Shown: positions 19,587 to 32,690, counted from the stretch's first letter. The stretch is 64,000 nt of DNA from Leisingera sp. ANG1 (GCF_000203975.2 NZ_AFCF02000007.1:1-64000); one strand, 5' to 3'. Notes: a model not told the origin generated them from the letters alone. Numbers and translations: made by a program.

Positions 19587-20426
19587 TTATACAGCTGCTC
19601 CGATCAGCCCTACACCAGCTGCCATCAGCACCGCCGCGCCCAGCCGCCGCATCCAGTAGCCTTCCTTGAGAAACACAAAGCCGATCAAAGCCGCAAAAAT
19701 CACCGAAGTTTCCCGCAGTGCGGATACCGCCCCCAGCGGTGCAAAGTTCTTGGCGTAAAGCACCAGCCCGTAGGCCGTCATCGACACCAGCCCGCCCGCA
19801 ATGCCCAAAACCCAGACTTTCCCTGGCAGCGCAGCAAGGCTGCGCCGCCTGCGGAATGCGACAAAACCGGCAATAAAGATGTGCAGGAAAGCACCCCAGG
19901 CCCAATAGCTGAGCGTATTGCCTGAAAGGCGCACGCCCAACCCGTCGACGACAGAATAGATCGAAATGCAAAAGCCAGTGCCCGCCGCAAAGCCAAAAGC
20001 CGCACGCCCAACCCCCGAACGCAGTGCCTTCCAACTGCTGAGCTGGATACCGAAGGCAATCACTGCAATTCCTGCCCAGGCCTGCAACGGCAGCATTTCC
20101 CCCGCGAAGGCCATCGCCCATAGGCCCACAAGGGCTGGCACGATACCCCGGGCAATCGGGTACACCACGCTGAGGTCACCGTGCTGATAGGCGCGGCCCA
20201 GCATGTAGTAGTAGCCGAAATGCACGACGGTCGACGCCAGAATATAAGGAAAACTCTCTGCCGAAGGCAGCGGCAGAACTGCAATCATCACTGCACTTGG
20301 AATCACCTGGCCGAACGCCACGAGACCAAGGGTGGTAGTGCGGTCGGCGGCCGTCTTTACGATAGCATTCCACAGCGCATGCAGCAGGGCAGCAGATAGA
20401 ATGATGGCAATTACGGGAAGCGTCAT
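19587..20426 (-). CDS. EamA/DMT family permease
   Basis: A 279-residue inner-membrane protein with about ten hydrophobic helices arranged as two EamA repeats. It belongs to the drug/metabolite transporter superfamily. The start lies 7 bp after the Na/Pi transporter stop, so the two are probably one transcript. It converges with the hybrid kinase gene with a 32-bp gap. The substrate cannot be inferred. Confidence 0.85.
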   Translation of the reverse strand: MTLPVIAIILSAALLHALWNAIVKTAADRTTTLGLVAFGQVIPSAVMIAVLPLPSAESFPYILASTVVHFGYYYMLGRAYQHGDLSVVYPIARGIVPALVGLWAMAFAGEMLPLQAWAGIAVIAFGIQLSSWKALRSGVGRAAFGFAAGTGFCISIYSVVDGLGVRLSGNTLSYWAWGAFLHIFIAGFVAFRRRRSLAALPGKVWVLGIAGGLVSMTAYGLVLYAKNFAPLGAVSALRETSVIFAALIGFVFLKEGYWMRRLGAAVLMAAGVGLIGAAV

Positions 20427-20433
20427 ATCCTGT

Positions 20434-22143
20434 TCAGTCTTTCGGCAAGAACCCGTCGGCGGAATTTTCCTCTCCTGCGCCTTCAGGCATTTCCTCGATC
20501 AGGCGTGTCTCCAGCAGCTGTCCGTTGCGGTAGAGCACGGGGGTGGCGACGGCGGCGATGTGGCTGTTGAACTCGCGCAGGGCCCGCAGCGTCTCCAGGT
20601 GGATGTCGGAGGTCTCGAAACTCTCCCGCCCGCCGTTTTGCAATCGGCTCAGGTGGCGCTTGCGGCTGTCATGCTCCATCCGTTTCAGCTCGGTCTTCTC
20701 CAGGCTCAAGAGCCGGGCGCTCTCCAGATCGTCGGAGATCAGCACATTGGAGGCCAGCTGCAGATTGGCCTGGATCGCCTCATGCATGCGGGTGATTTCC
20801 AGCCAGCCGTCCTTTGAAAAGCTGAGGCCCTTCTTGTTCATTTCGCCTGCCAGCACCGTCAGGCGCCGCGCCACCACGTCGCCCGCGGTCTCCAGCCGGA
20901 TGGCGTATTCCATCAGGCTGCGGGCGGTCTTCAGCTCCGCCTTGCTGAACGCCTCTTCCGGGATTGCGGCCACATAGCGGCGGATGCCGGAGAGGCAGGC
21001 GTTGACCTCATCATCCATCCGCTGCACCGCCCTGATCTGCTCCTTGCTGCCGCCCTGATACAGCTCCAGCACCGGGCGGAACATGGCGCCGACTTGGTCG
21101 GCCATCCGCAGCAATTCGCGCTTGAGGTTGGCCACCGCCTGGGCCGGAGAGCCGTAGCTGCCCTGCTCCAGCGCGCTGGCCGCCCGCCCCGGCGCTGCGG
21201 TTCCGGCCTGTGCGGGCTCGGGAAAACTGCGCATAAACAGCCCCTCCAGCGGGGTGCAGACCGGCAGCGCCAGCAGCAAGAGCGATGCGTTGAAGGCGAG
21301 ATGCGCATTGACCAGCATCTGGCCGCCCTGCGGGTCACCCAGCCAGCCCTGGCGCAGCGCCAGATTGGCGCCGAACAGGCAAATCACTGCCCAGGTGCCG
21401 CGCAAGGCCAGGTTGGCATAGGGAATGCGCCGCGCCTTCAACGCCATGCCGCGGCTGAGCCAGACCGGAATGAAGGCAGAGCCGAAATTGGCCCCCAGCA
21501 CCAGCGACAGCCCGGCGGCAAAGGGGATGGCCCCGATCTGCACCAAGGTGACGCACATCAGGATCGCCGCGACGGAGGAATGCATCACAAAGGCCAGCGC
21601 GCCGCCGACCAGGAAGGCGGTGATATAGTCGCGCGCCAGGTAGCCCGCCACCGCAGGCAGAAAGGCGCTGTCGCGGATCGGGTCCATTGCCTCGCGCAGA
21701 AAGCGCAGCGAAATCAGGATGAAGGCGACACCCATCAGGATCCGCCCCAGCTGGCGCGCCTTCTTGGCCTCGGTCTTGACGAACAGGTAGCCGCCGACCG
21801 CCAAAAGCACCGGCACCAGCCAGTCGAGCTTGAACGACAGGATCTGGATGATCAGCGCCGAGCCGAGATCGCCGCCCAGCACAATCGCCAGCCCGGCGGG
21901 GAAGGCGAGATAGCCGCTGGCGGCAAAGCCGGAGGTCAAGAGCGCCACCGCCGCCGAGCTTTGCAGCACAATCGCCAGGATCAGCCCCATCAGCCCCGCC
22001 TGCAAATGGCTTTGGCGCCCAGTCAGCAGCCGCTGGAACGAGGCACCGTAGCTGCGCTCAATCCCGGTCCGCACCATCCGAACCGCATAAAGCAGCAGCA
22101 TCGTCGCACCCGCAAGGCTGATCAGAAAAGTCAGTATTGCCAT
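20434..22143 (-). CDS. Na+/phosphate cotransporter family protein with PhoU-like tail
   Basis: A 569-residue protein of the Na/Pi-cotransporter II-related (NptA/YjbB-like) family. The N-terminal ~300 residues hold eight or so membrane helices, including the two conserved Gln-Ser-Ser-containing repeats (VLQSSAAVALLTSG; MHSSVAAILM). The C-terminal ~220 residues form a soluble helical PhoU-like domain. It probably moves phosphate (import or export) coupled to Na+. First gene of a two-gene unit with the EamA permease. Confidence 0.88.
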   Translation of the reverse strand: MAILTFLISLAGATMLLLYAVRMVRTGIERSYGASFQRLLTGRQSHLQAGLMGLILAIVLQSSAAVALLTSGFAASGYLAFPAGLAIVLGGDLGSALIIQILSFKLDWLVPVLLAVGGYLFVKTEAKKARQLGRILMGVAFILISLRFLREAMDPIRDSAFLPAVAGYLARDYITAFLVGGALAFVMHSSVAAILMCVTLVQIGAIPFAAGLSLVLGANFGSAFIPVWLSRGMALKARRIPYANLALRGTWAVICLFGANLALRQGWLGDPQGGQMLVNAHLAFNASLLLLALPVCTPLEGLFMRSFPEPAQAGTAAPGRAASALEQGSYGSPAQAVANLKRELLRMADQVGAMFRPVLELYQGGSKEQIRAVQRMDDEVNACLSGIRRYVAAIPEEAFSKAELKTARSLMEYAIRLETAGDVVARRLTVLAGEMNKKGLSFSKDGWLEITRMHEAIQANLQLASNVLISDDLESARLLSLEKTELKRMEHDSRKRHLSRLQNGGRESFETSDIHLETLRALREFNSHIAAVATPVLYRNGQLLETRLIEEMPEGAGEENSADGFLPKD

Positions 22144-22286
22144 GTATATGTCCGCTCAAGGCCTCCTGCAGACGCGATTCCGCTGCTGACACGGCCTTAG
22201 TGCCGCCCAGCCTAGACAGCAACTGATATTCCCGCCGCTCCGGCCCCTGAATTTTTCTTCTGAGTTCCCAGAGCGGCGTTCCAGGA

Positions 22287-23078
22287 TCAGTTCCCCTTGG
22301 CGGATTGGGCGACCTCCGTCTTCACCCCCCAGTCCGCCAGGGCAGCAGACAGCTTCTTGCCTGGGTCCTGATCGGTGAACAAGACCGTGAGCCTGCGCGG
22401 TTCCGGCCCGCAGTGGGGAGCCGTTTCAGCAAACTTCGGATGCGCCATGGCAACCGCAACCTTCTGGGCGCAGTCAGCAGCCACGCACGCCAGCTGGGCC
22501 TCTTCAGCGCTGTGATAAAGCACGCCTTGTTTGGCCGAGAGCGCGTCCGCAGACAGGATCGCTAGGTCAAGCACGAACCGCCGCAGCTGCTGTTCGGCAA
22601 CGAAACCGAAAGTGCCGCGCTCGTTGCTCTGCATTTCGCCACCCAGAAAATGCACCCGGTTGCCATTGTGGTTTGCCAGGGTCTGTGCAGCGCCAATTGA
22701 GTTTGTAACCACGGTCAAACCCGACTTCTGCCGCAATTCCTCCGCCACAAAAGCTGTGGTGGAGCCTACATCAAGGAACAAAGCCATCCCGTCGCGCACA
22801 TATCCGGCAGCCAGCGCAGCAATCCGCGCTTTTTCCCTCTGGTTCTCGGAAATCCGCCGCGCAAAGCTTGTTGCGCTTTGCGGACCGGCCAGAAAAGCGC
22901 CGCCGTGCACACGCTGTACGGCCCCCGCTTTGTTCAGCGCCTTTATCGTGCGGCGAACGGTCTCTTCGGACACATCCAGCATCTTGGCCAGTTCGGCACT
23001 GCGCGCAGAGCCGCCCAGGCGGCGCAATGCGTCCACCAGCTCCATTTCACGATGGGACAGAGAGAGAGAGTCCGACAA
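22287..23078 (-). CDS. DeoR/GlpR family transcriptional regulator
   Basis: A 263-residue DeoR-type repressor with an N-terminal winged helix-turn-helix (~8-62, SARSAELAKMLDVSEETVRRTI) and a C-terminal sugar-isomerase-like sensor domain (~80-235; FLDVGSTTAFVAEEL is the typical phosphosugar-binding region). It probably responds to a phosphorylated sugar or sugar alcohol. It lies 143 bp upstream of the Na/Pi gene on the same strand. No sugar catabolic genes are beside it, so its target is unknown. Confidence 0.88.
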   Translation of the reverse strand: MSDSLSLSHREMELVDALRRLGGSARSAELAKMLDVSEETVRRTIKALNKAGAVQRVHGGAFLAGPQSATSFARRISENQREKARIAALAAGYVRDGMALFLDVGSTTAFVAEELRQKSGLTVVTNSIGAAQTLANHNGNRVHFLGGEMQSNERGTFGFVAEQQLRRFVLDLAILSADALSAKQGVLYHSAEEAQLACVAADCAQKVAVAMAHPKFAETAPHCGPEPRRLTVLFTDQDPGKKLSAALADWGVKTEVAQSAKGN

Positions 23079-23282
23079 GAGATTGTTCCATTTACTTCAG
23101 CCGTTTCTGCGCAATTAGGCACGGGCCTGCGGCGCAATTCAAGGCCTTACGGCAACACCCTGCTGCGGTCCGGGCTTTGCACAGGCCTGCAAGAGCCCCA
23201 CCACTGGAACAGATAGACTTCTCTTTCCGGCAGGTGCTGGCGCACGTTTCCGGGACCGCTGCTTTCTGCGTCCCGCCAAAAG

Positions 23283-23318
23283 AAAACCGCCGCGGCCTTG
23301 GGGCCGCGGCGGTTTTTT
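23283..23318 (-). terminator. Rho-independent terminator of the serine-cycle operon
   Basis: A perfect 11-bp GC stem (23287-23297 with 23302-23312) and TTGG loop, flanked by AAAA on one side and TTTTTT on the other, so it works on both strands. It lies just past the glyA stop and ends the minus-strand serine-cycle operon. Confidence 0.9.
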
Positions 23319-23338
23319 GTTGTCTGGCAGGCCGGAGC

Positions 23339-24622
23339 TTACAGGTTCGGGTAGAGCGGGAACTTGGCGCAGAGGTCCGCGACCTTGGCGCGCACCGCCG
23401 CTTCCACATCCGCGTTGCCCTCTTCACCGTTGGCCGCCAGCCCGTCGATCACTTCGATGATCAGGTCGGCGATCTGGCGGAACTCCGCCTCGCCGAAGCC
23501 GCGGGTGGTGCCGGCAGGCGTGCCGAGGCGCAGGCCGGAGGTCACGGTGGGCTTTTCCGGGTCGAACGGGATGCCGTTCTTGTTGGTGGTGATATGGGCA
23601 CGGCCCAGCGCCTTGTCGGCGATGTTGCCGGTGACGCCCTTGGGCCGCAGGTCGACCAGCATCACATGGGTGTCGGTGCCGCCGGTGACGATGTCCAGGC
23701 CGCCCTGGATCAGCTGGTCCGCCAGCGCTGCCGCGTTCGCCTTGACCTGCTTTTGGTAGGCCTTGAACTCCGGCTTCAGCGCCTCGCCGAAGGCCGCCGC
23801 CTTGCCTGCGATCACATGCATCAGCGGGCCGCCCTGGATGCCCGGGAAGATCGCCGAGTTCACCTTCTTGGCGATGGCTTCGTCGTTGGTCACGATCATG
23901 CCGCCGCGGGGGCCGCGCAGGGTCTTGTGGGTGGTGGTGGTGGCGACATGCGCGTGCGGGAACGGCGAGGGGTGCTCACCGGCCGCGATCAGGCCTGCGA
24001 TATGGGCCATGTCGACCATGAAATAGGCGCCAACGCTGTCGGCGATTTCACGGAACTTGGCAAAGTCGATCTGGCGCGGGATGGCGGAGCCGCCGGCGAT
24101 GATCAGTTTCGGCTGGTGCTCGTTGGCCAGCGCCTGGATCTGGTCGTAGTCGATCAGGTTGTCGCTTTCGCGCACGCCGTAATGCACCGCGTTGAACCAC
24201 TTGCCCGACTGGTTCGGCGCGGCGCCATGGGTCAGGTGGCCGCCGGAGGCCAGGTCCATGCCGAGGATGGTGTCGCCGGGCTGGATCAGCGCCTGGAACA
24301 CGCCCTGGTTGGCCTGGGAGCCGGAGTTCGGCTGCACGTTGGCGAACTCGCAGCCGAACAGCGCCTTGGCGCGGTCGATCGCGAGGTTTTCGGCAACGTC
24401 CACATACTGGCAGCCGCCATAGTAGCGGCGCCCCGGGTAGCCTTCGGCGTACTTGTTGGTCAGCACCGAGCCTTGCGCTTCCATCACCGCGGCGGAGACG
24501 ATGTTCTCAGACGCAATCAGCTCGATCTCGTCGCGCTGGCGGCCCAGCTCAGCGGTGATCGCGCCAAACAGTTCAGGATCGCGCTCAGACAGCGTTTGGG
24601 TGAAAAACAGATCTTTGGACAT
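23339..24622 (-). CDS. glyA: Serine hydroxymethyltransferase
   Basis: A 427-residue fold-type I PLP enzyme that interconverts glycine plus 5,10-methylene-THF with serine plus THF. The PLP-lysine motif [14 protein letters not shown] and full family length are present. The start at 24622 has AGGAG upstream; the longer frame to 24664 is rejected for lack of a ribosome site and conservation. It is the last gene of sgaA-mtkA-mtkB-hprA-ppc-glyA, 13 nt after ppc. In the serine cycle this is the step where the C1 unit enters, so this copy is probably dedicated to methylated-amine carbon assimilation; a housekeeping glyA may exist elsewhere. Confidence 0.97.
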   Translation of the reverse strand: MSKDLFFTQTLSERDPELFGAITAELGRQRDEIELIASENIVSAAVMEAQGSVLTNKYAEGYPGRRYYGGCQYVDVAENLAIDRAKALFGCEFANVQPNSGSQANQGVFQALIQPGDTILGMDLASGGHLTHGAAPNQSGKWFNAVHYGVRESDNLIDYDQIQALANEHQPKLIIAGGSAIPRQIDFAKFREIADSVGAYFMVDMAHIAGLIAAGEHPSPFPHAHVATTTTHKTLRGPRGGMIVTNDEAIAKKVNSAIFPGIQGGPLMHVIAGKAAAFGEALKPEFKAYQKQVKANAAALADQLIQGGLDIVTGGTDTHVMLVDLRPKGVTGNIADKALGRAHITTNKNGIPFDPEKPTVTSGLRLGTPAGTTRGFGEAEFRQIADLIIEVIDGLAANGEEGNADVEAAVRAKVADLCAKFPLYPNL

Positions 24623-24635
24623 TCGGGGCTCCTGT

Positions 24636-27295
<2,660 letters not shown>

Positions 27296-27296
<1 letters not shown>

Positions 27297-28267
27297 TACA
27301 TCACCCGGTCGCGCGGCTCGCGTCCTGCAAAGAAGTCGGTCAGATTATCAAGTACGCGGAAGCCCATCGCCTCGCGCGCCTCCCGGGTCGCACTGCCCAG
27401 ATGCGGCAGCATTACCAGGTTGTCGCAGTCCAGCAGGTCCGGGTTGATGCGCGGCTCGCCATCGAACACGTCCAGCCCGGCACCGCCGATGGTTTCGAAC
27501 CACAGGGCACGGGATAGGGCCAGCTCGTCAATCACCTCGCCGCGGGCCGTATTAATAAGGAATGCATCCGGTTTCATCAGGTTCAGCATCCGGGTGTTGA
27601 TCAGATGCCGGTTGGCAGGCCCACCCGGGCAGTGCAGCGAGACGAAATCGCATTTCGGCATTAGATCTTCAAGACCGTCGACTTGAGTGGCGTTAAAACG
27701 GGCCAGTACGTCCGGCGACACACGGGAGCGGTTCTGCACCACGATCTTCATGCCAAACCCGTGGTGGGCGCGGCGGGCCATCTCCTGGCCGATGCGGCCA
27801 AAGCCGACGATACCCAGCGTCTTGCCGGAGACTTTGGTGCCAACCAGATGGGTCGGGCGCCAGCCGGTCCATTCGCCAGCCCGCAGCTCGCGCTCGCCCT
27901 CGCCAGCACGGCGGGCCACCATCAAGAGCAGCGTCATGGCGATGTCGGCGGTGCATTCGCTCAGCACATCCGGCGTGTTGGTCACCGTCATGCCGTGACC
28001 GGCTGCGCCATGCATATCAATGTGGGAGTAGCCGACCCCGTAGTTGGCCAGGATCCGGGCCTGCGGCTTGGCGATATCGAACGCCTTGGCCGAAATCTTG
28101 TCGGTAACGGTCGGCAACACAGCGTCATAAGACGTCATTGCGGCGCGCAGCTCGTCCTCGGTCAGCGGCTTGTCACCGGTGTTCAGCACAGCATCAAACG
28201 CCTCAGCCAGCTGCGCCTCAACGGCGGCGGGCCAGCGGCGGGTCACCAGAACCTTGGGCTTTGCCAT
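27296..28267 (-). CDS. hprA: Hydroxypyruvate/glyoxylate reductase (D-2-hydroxyacid dehydrogenase)
   Basis: A 323-residue D-isomer-specific 2-hydroxyacid dehydrogenase. It has the NAD(P) Rossmann motif GFGRIGQEMARRA and the catalytic Arg (NTARGEVID), Glu and His (PHLGSATREAR) regions. Within a serine-cycle operon the expected reaction is hydroxypyruvate to D-glycerate, taking the product of SgaA and feeding glycerate kinase. Glyoxylate or formate-type activities are possible in this family but the context argues against them. It lies 100 bp after mtkB and overlaps ppc by 1 bp. Confidence 0.88.
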
Positions 28268-28367
28268 GATGTCATCTCCCTGACGTGCTTGTGCTTTTAT
28301 TAATGCGCTCCACCCCCGCCATTGCCCCGGGCCAAGGGTGGAGCGTTGCGCCTGTTCCGTTGCCGGA

Positions 28368-29261
28368 TCAGGCGGCGTTCTTTTTCATCACGCTTGCGAT
28401 GGTTTCGCCGATCACGGCGGGGTTCTCGGCAACGGTCACGCCCGCGGCCGACAGGATCTCCACCTTCTCGGAAGCGGATTCCCCGAAGGCCGAGATGATT
28501 GCGCCCGCGTGGCCCATAGTGCGCCCCTTGGGTGCGGTCAGACCCGCGACATAGGCCACCACCGGTTTGGTCACGTGGTTCTTGATGTAATCCGCCGCTT
28601 CCGCTTCCTGCGGGCCACCGATTTCACCGATCATCGCGATGACCTCGGTTTCCGGATCTTTCTCAAACCACTCAAGGATGTCCTTGAAGGAGGAGCCGTT
28701 GATCGGGTCGCCGCCGATGCCGACCGAGGTGGAAACCCCTAGGCCCAGCTCTTTCAGCTGTGCTGCGGCCTCGTACCCCAGAGTGCCCGAGCGGCCGATG
28801 ATGCCCACGGTGCCCGGCAGGTAGATGTGGCCCGGCATGATGCCCAGCAGTGCCTTGCCCGGCGAGATGGTGCCCGCGCAGTTGGGGCCGGTCAGGATCA
28901 TCCGCTTGTCCTTGGGATAGCGGTACATGTAGCGCTTCACGCGGATCATGTCCTGAGCCGGGATGCCGTCGGTGATGCAGACACAGTAGTTGATGCCCGC
29001 ATCCGCCGCTTCCATGATGGAGTCGGCTGCAAACGGCGGCGGCACAAACACTAGCGAGGCATTGGCGCCAGTAGCTTCGACCGCTTCTTTCACGGTGTTG
29101 AAGACCGGCACACCCTCGACGGTCTCGCCGCCCTTGCCCGGCACCACGCCGCCAACAACGTTGGTTCCGTATTCGATCATGTCCTTGGTGTGGAACCGGG
29201 CGATCTTGCCGGTGATGCCCTGGACGATGACACGGCTTTCGCGATCAAGAAGGATGCTCAT
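28368..29261 (-). CDS. mtkB: Malate-CoA ligase alpha subunit (malate thiokinase)
   Basis: A 297-residue homologue of succinyl-CoA synthetase alpha, with an N-terminal CoA-binding Rossmann domain and the phosphohistidine loop near [12 protein letters not shown]. It overlaps mtkA by 4 bp. The succinate enzyme cannot be excluded from motifs alone. The position between sgaA and hprA/ppc identifies it as malate thiokinase, which with ATP converts malate to malyl-CoA for cleavage by Mcl. Confidence 0.9.
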   Translation of the reverse strand: MSILLDRESRVIVQGITGKIARFHTKDMIEYGTNVVGGVVPGKGGETVEGVPVFNTVKEAVEATGANASLVFVPPPFAADSIMEAADAGINYCVCITDGIPAQDMIRVKRYMYRYPKDKRMILTGPNCAGTISPGKALLGIMPGHIYLPGTVGIIGRSGTLGYEAAAQLKELGLGVSTSVGIGGDPINGSSFKDILEWFEKDPETEVIAMIGEIGGPQEAEAADYIKNHVTKPVVAYVAGLTAPKGRTMGHAGAIISAFGESASEKVEILSAAGVTVAENPAVIGETIASVMKKNAA

Positions 29262-30457
29262 TTCACGGCCCTCACACGAGTGTTTTGATCAAGGTCGTTT
29301 TTCCAAGCGCCGACGGCCCGCTCAGCAGCTTCCATCAGCGAGGTTGCGCGGATCAGCGGCAGGCCGGATTGCGCCAGGATTTTCTGGCCTTCCTCCACGT
29401 TGGTGCCTGCAAGGCGGACCACAACGGGCACGTCGACCTGCACTTCCTTCAGCGCCTGCACGACGCCTTCGGCGACCCAGTCGCAGCGGTTGATGCCGGC
29501 AAAGATGTTGACCAGAACCGCCTGCACATTGCTGTCGGACATCACCAGGCGGAAAGCCTTGGCCACCCGTTCCGGAGTTGCGCCGCCGCCGATGTCCAGG
29601 AAGTTGGCAGGCTCGCCGCCGGCCAGCTTGATGGTGTCCATGGTCGCCATCGCCAGGCCCGCACCGTTCACGATGCAGCCGATGTTGCCTTCGAGGCCGA
29701 CATAAGACAGGCCGCGGTCGGCCGCGCGGCTTTCGCGCGGGTCTTCCTGGGACTTGTCGCGCAGCTCCGCGATCTGCGGGTGGCGGAACAGGGCGTTGTC
29801 GTCAAAGGTCATCTTGGCGTCAAGCGCAATGACCCTGTTGTCCGAAGTGACGACCAGCGGGTTGATCTCAACCATGGTGGCATCCAGTTCGGAAAACGCC
29901 TGGTAGCAGCCCTTGAGCGTGCGCACCATTTGCTGCGTCATCGCCGGCTCGATGCCCAGGGCAAATGCGATCTCCCGCGCCTGGAAGTCCTGCAGGCCAA
30001 CGGCCGGCTCAACGGTCGAGCGCACGATGGACTCGGGCCGCTCGGCAGAGATCTCCTCAATCTCCATGCCGCCTTCGGACGAGGCAACGATCATCACCCG
30101 CTGGCTGGAACGGTCCAGCACAAAGCCCAGGTAGATCTCGCGGGCGATCGGCACCGCACCTTCTACATAGACACGGTAGATGCCTTTGCCTTCGGGGCCG
30201 GTCTGGTGGGTCACCAGTTTCTTGCCGAACAGGTTCTCGGTTGCCTCATAGATCTCGGCTTCCGAGTTGCACAGTTTGACGCCGCCCGCCTTTCCGCGGC
30301 CGCCGGCGTGAACCTGGGCCTTGACGATCCAGCGGTCGCCGCCCAGTTCCCGCGCGCGGTAGGCCGCCTGCTCGGGGCTGTAGGCCAGCGCACCCGGCGG
30401 TACGGTCACGCCGAAGTTGCTCAGAACTTCCTTGGCCTGATACTCGTGGATATCCAT
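29258..30457 (-). CDS. mtkA: Malate-CoA ligase beta subunit (malate thiokinase)
   Basis: A 399-residue ATP-grasp/CoA-ligase protein like SucC (starts [12 protein letters not shown]; contains [16 protein letters not shown] and [16 protein letters not shown]). With MtkB it forms a heteromeric ligase for malyl-CoA formation. The start lies 33 bp after the sgaA stop with a GGAGAGGA-type ribosome site. SucC and MtkA are paralogues; operon context is the deciding evidence. Confidence 0.9.
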   Translation of the reverse strand: MDIHEYQAKEVLSNFGVTVPPGALAYSPEQAAYRARELGGDRWIVKAQVHAGGRGKAGGVKLCNSEAEIYEATENLFGKKLVTHQTGPEGKGIYRVYVEGAVPIAREIYLGFVLDRSSQRVMIVASSEGGMEIEEISAERPESIVRSTVEPAVGLQDFQAREIAFALGIEPAMTQQMVRTLKGCYQAFSELDATMVEINPLVVTSDNRVIALDAKMTFDDNALFRHPQIAELRDKSQEDPRESRAADRGLSYVGLEGNIGCIVNGAGLAMATMDTIKLAGGEPANFLDIGGGATPERVAKAFRLVMSDSNVQAVLVNIFAGINRCDWVAEGVVQALKEVQVDVPVVVRLAGTNVEEGQKILAQSGLPLIRATSLMEAAERAVGAWKNDLDQNTRVRAVK

Positions 30458-30490
30458 GGTCCTCTCCTCCTCATGGATGTCGGAATTCTA

Positions 30491-31741
30491 TTACTCTGCC
30501 GGTTCCAATTCCGGCGCGTAATGCTTGTCGAGCAGGGCGTTGATCGCCTCCATGTCAACCTTGGCGCCCATGTCGTTCATCGCCTTGCCAAAGCGGTTGA
30601 CGATGTCGGTGATGGCCGCCGGGGTGATCTGGTTCAGGATGCCGATGCGGACCTGGACCGGCTCCGACAGGGTCGGCCAGATGCCGAAACCCACGGCGCG
30701 GCAGTTGCCCACCAGTTCCTTTTCGCGGCCTGCCAGATCGCCGGGCAGGTTCAGAACCACCAGGCTGGTCATGTTCGAGGTCACGTCGCAGCCCATCGCG
30801 GTCACGGCATCGCGCAGCGCTTTCTCGTGGAAGGCATAGTCGCGGGCTTTCTGGGCGCGGCCGTGCTGCAAGGTGATGCGCAGCGCCTCGTGGAAGGCGG
30901 CAACCGCATAACCGGAATGAGTGCGGTGGTAGGTGCCGGCAGCAACGTCCTGGCCGTCCACGATGCCCCAGTGGCGGGCTTCCAGGATCGGGTTGTGAAC
31001 ATACGAATGGCAGCCGTTCTCGCGCACGGTCTGAATGTATTGGTCGGTGAAGGAGACTGGCGCATAGGTCAGCGGCAGGCACAGCACGCCTTTCTGCGGG
31101 CAGGACGCCCAGCCGGCAACGCCCGGGTAGTCGTCGATCGAGAAATCCTCGATGCCCAGCGAGGACACCGCGTCGATCAGGCCCATCACGCCGTGCTTCA
31201 CACAGGCATCCGAGAAACCCTTGAGGTCGTTGATGCGGCCCGAGCCGGTTTCCCAATGCGCCATGAAGGCCCACTTGGGCTTCTTCTCAGCCAGCACCTG
31301 CTCCACTAGTTTGCCCGACACCGACTCGCCGTGCGGCACATCCACCACGGTGACGGAGGCCGGCTGCGGGTTCATCGCGTCAGCGGCCAGCTCCTCGCGG
31401 GTGGCGGCCTTCATGCGGATGGTCATCGCGTCGATGCCCGAGAAGGTGCCGTTCTGGAAGGCAACCACGGTATCGCCCGGCAGGATTGCATTCAGCATGC
31501 AGTCCAGGCCGGAGAAGCCGGTGCCGCCGACGCCGTAGGTGTAGGTGTTGGCGGTGCCCCACAGGTCGCGCAGCATCTGCTTGCACTCGATCATGCCGCG
31601 CAGCACGTCCGCCTGCATGTGGTCGGCCAGGCCGGTGTTGGCAAAAGCCTGCAGCACGCGGGGATCGGTATTGCCCGGGCCAGGGCCGGCGGCCAGGGTT
31701 TCCGGGATTTCCAGGCTGGGGAAGATCGTGGGTTCAGTCAT
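30491..31741 (-). CDS. sgaA: Serine-glyoxylate aminotransferase
   Basis: A 416-residue class V PLP aminotransferase (SgaA/AGT-like) that converts serine plus glyoxylate to hydroxypyruvate plus glycine. The PLP-lysine region is SCPQKGVLCLPL, and the N-terminal GPGNTDPRVLQAF is typical. The start at 31741 is chosen at MTEPTIFPS; the upstream frame is arginine-rich and non-conserved. It is the first gene of the six-gene serine-cycle operon and is divergent from the LuxR-type regulator across 271 bp. Confidence 0.93.
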   Translation of the reverse strand: MTEPTIFPSLEIPETLAAGPGPGNTDPRVLQAFANTGLADHMQADVLRGMIECKQMLRDLWGTANTYTYGVGGTGFSGLDCMLNAILPGDTVVAFQNGTFSGIDAMTIRMKAATREELAADAMNPQPASVTVVDVPHGESVSGKLVEQVLAEKKPKWAFMAHWETGSGRINDLKGFSDACVKHGVMGLIDAVSSLGIEDFSIDDYPGVAGWASCPQKGVLCLPLTYAPVSFTDQYIQTVRENGCHSYVHNPILEARHWGIVDGQDVAAGTYHRTHSGYAVAAFHEALRITLQHGRAQKARDYAFHEKALRDAVTAMGCDVTSNMTSLVVLNLPGDLAGREKELVGNCRAVGFGIWPTLSEPVQVRIGILNQITPAAITDIVNRFGKAMNDMGAKVDMEAINALLDKHYAPELEPAE

Positions 31742-31905
31742 CGGGGTCAGGCCTCGCTGTTGTCGTTTCGGCGATGTGCCGGAGGTCCCAGGCCTTCTGC
31801 GCCGCGATCTTCGCTGCGGGAAGGTTTGTTTCCTGTCGTGCAACATCTGTTAACCTAAGGAAAACCCAGGTCGACAAAACCCGCAACATTCCTATATCCT
31901 GCTTT

Positions 31906-31991
31906 TGGGTATCTAAATGGGCGGCTAAAAACCTACCCGAACTGGTAAAAATACCGTTGCATACCGAAATGCACCCTACCCATTTGGGTAG
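31906..31991. promoter_or_regulatory. TACCC/GGGTA operator-like repeats in the sgaA/LuxR divergent region
   Basis: A perfect dyad CTACCC-ATTT-GGGTAG occupies 31976-31991, with further single arms GGGTA at 31907-31911 and CTACCC at 31933-31938. They lie in the 271-bp spacer between sgaA and the LuxR-type gene. The dyad lies 21 bp before the regulator start codon, a good place for autoregulation. Binding protein not shown; the adjacent LuxR-type protein is the natural candidate. Confidence 0.45.
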
Positions 31992-32012
31992 TTTGAAACG
32001 AAAAGGCACCAA

Positions 32013-32666
32013 ATGGCTCCTATAAGCGACAAAGTTTCCCCGATATCGGTCATGCTTGCTGACGCAAATCCCCTGGTGCTGTCGGCCATGTCCGAGATCT
32101 TCGACAAAGACCCGCGATTCTCGCTGGTCGCCACCTCCGCAACCGCCGAAGGCTTCCTCGGAACGGTGATGCGGGTGCCGGTTCAGGTTGGGATCATCGA
32201 CTGGAACCTGCCCGCGCTCGGCGGCGCCAAGCTGATCGAAGTGCTGCGCGACCAGGCCAACGCGCCACGGCTGGTGGTCTATGCCGACGACAGCGGCGAC
32301 GTTCCGCGCAAGGCGATGAGCGCAGGCGCCGCCGGCTTCGCGCCGCGCTCCAGCGCTGTCGACGGACTCTTGGACACCTGCCTGGCCGTGGCCGCGGGCA
32401 AGATGGTTTTCCCCTTCCTCGACGTCCGGGGCCTCCAGACCGATCCGATCGAGCAGCTGTCCCGCCGCGAGCGCACGATGCTTGAGGCGCTATCCAAGGG
32501 GCTCACCAACAAGGAGCTCAGCAAGGAGCTGGGGATTTCGACCAACACGGTGAAGTTCCATCTGTCGAACCTCTACGAAAAACTCTCGGTCAAGAACCGC
32601 GCCCAGGCGATTGCGTTCTACTACGCCAACCGCGCCGCCAAGGGCGATTTCAGCCTGGAAGAATGA
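32013..32666 (+). CDS. LuxR/NarL-type response regulator with degenerate receiver
   Basis: A 217-residue protein with an N-terminal receiver-like domain (~10-125) and a C-terminal LuxR helix-turn-helix (~148-205; LSRRERTMLEALSKGLTNKELSKELGISTNTVKFHLSNLYEKL). The receiver keeps an Asp at the phosphoacceptor position (Asp63, GIIDWNLPALGG). However, the usual acidic pair near the N-terminus reads LADANP, and the conserved switch Lys is replaced by Arg (GFAPRSS). It is divergent from the serine-cycle operon and upstream of mcl-gck, so it is the best candidate for their regulator. No sensor kinase is adjacent. Confidence 0.88.
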   Translation: MAPISDKVSPISVMLADANPLVLSAMSEIFDKDPRFSLVATSATAEGFLGTVMRVPVQVGIIDWNLPALGGAKLIEVLRDQANAPRLVVYADDSGDVPRKAMSAGAAGFAPRSSAVDGLLDTCLAVAAGKMVFPFLDVRGLQTDPIEQLSRRERTMLEALSKGLTNKELSKELGISTNTVKFHLSNLYEKLSVKNRAQAIAFYYANRAAKGDFSLEE

Positions 32667-32690
32667 TCCTGGCGCATCGTGCCGCGGCTC

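Noticed and set aside
28368-30457. Succinyl-CoA synthetase (sucCD) rather than malate-CoA ligase
   Set aside because: Motifs do not separate the two, but placement between sgaA and hprA-ppc-glyA, together with mcl nearby, favours mtkAB.
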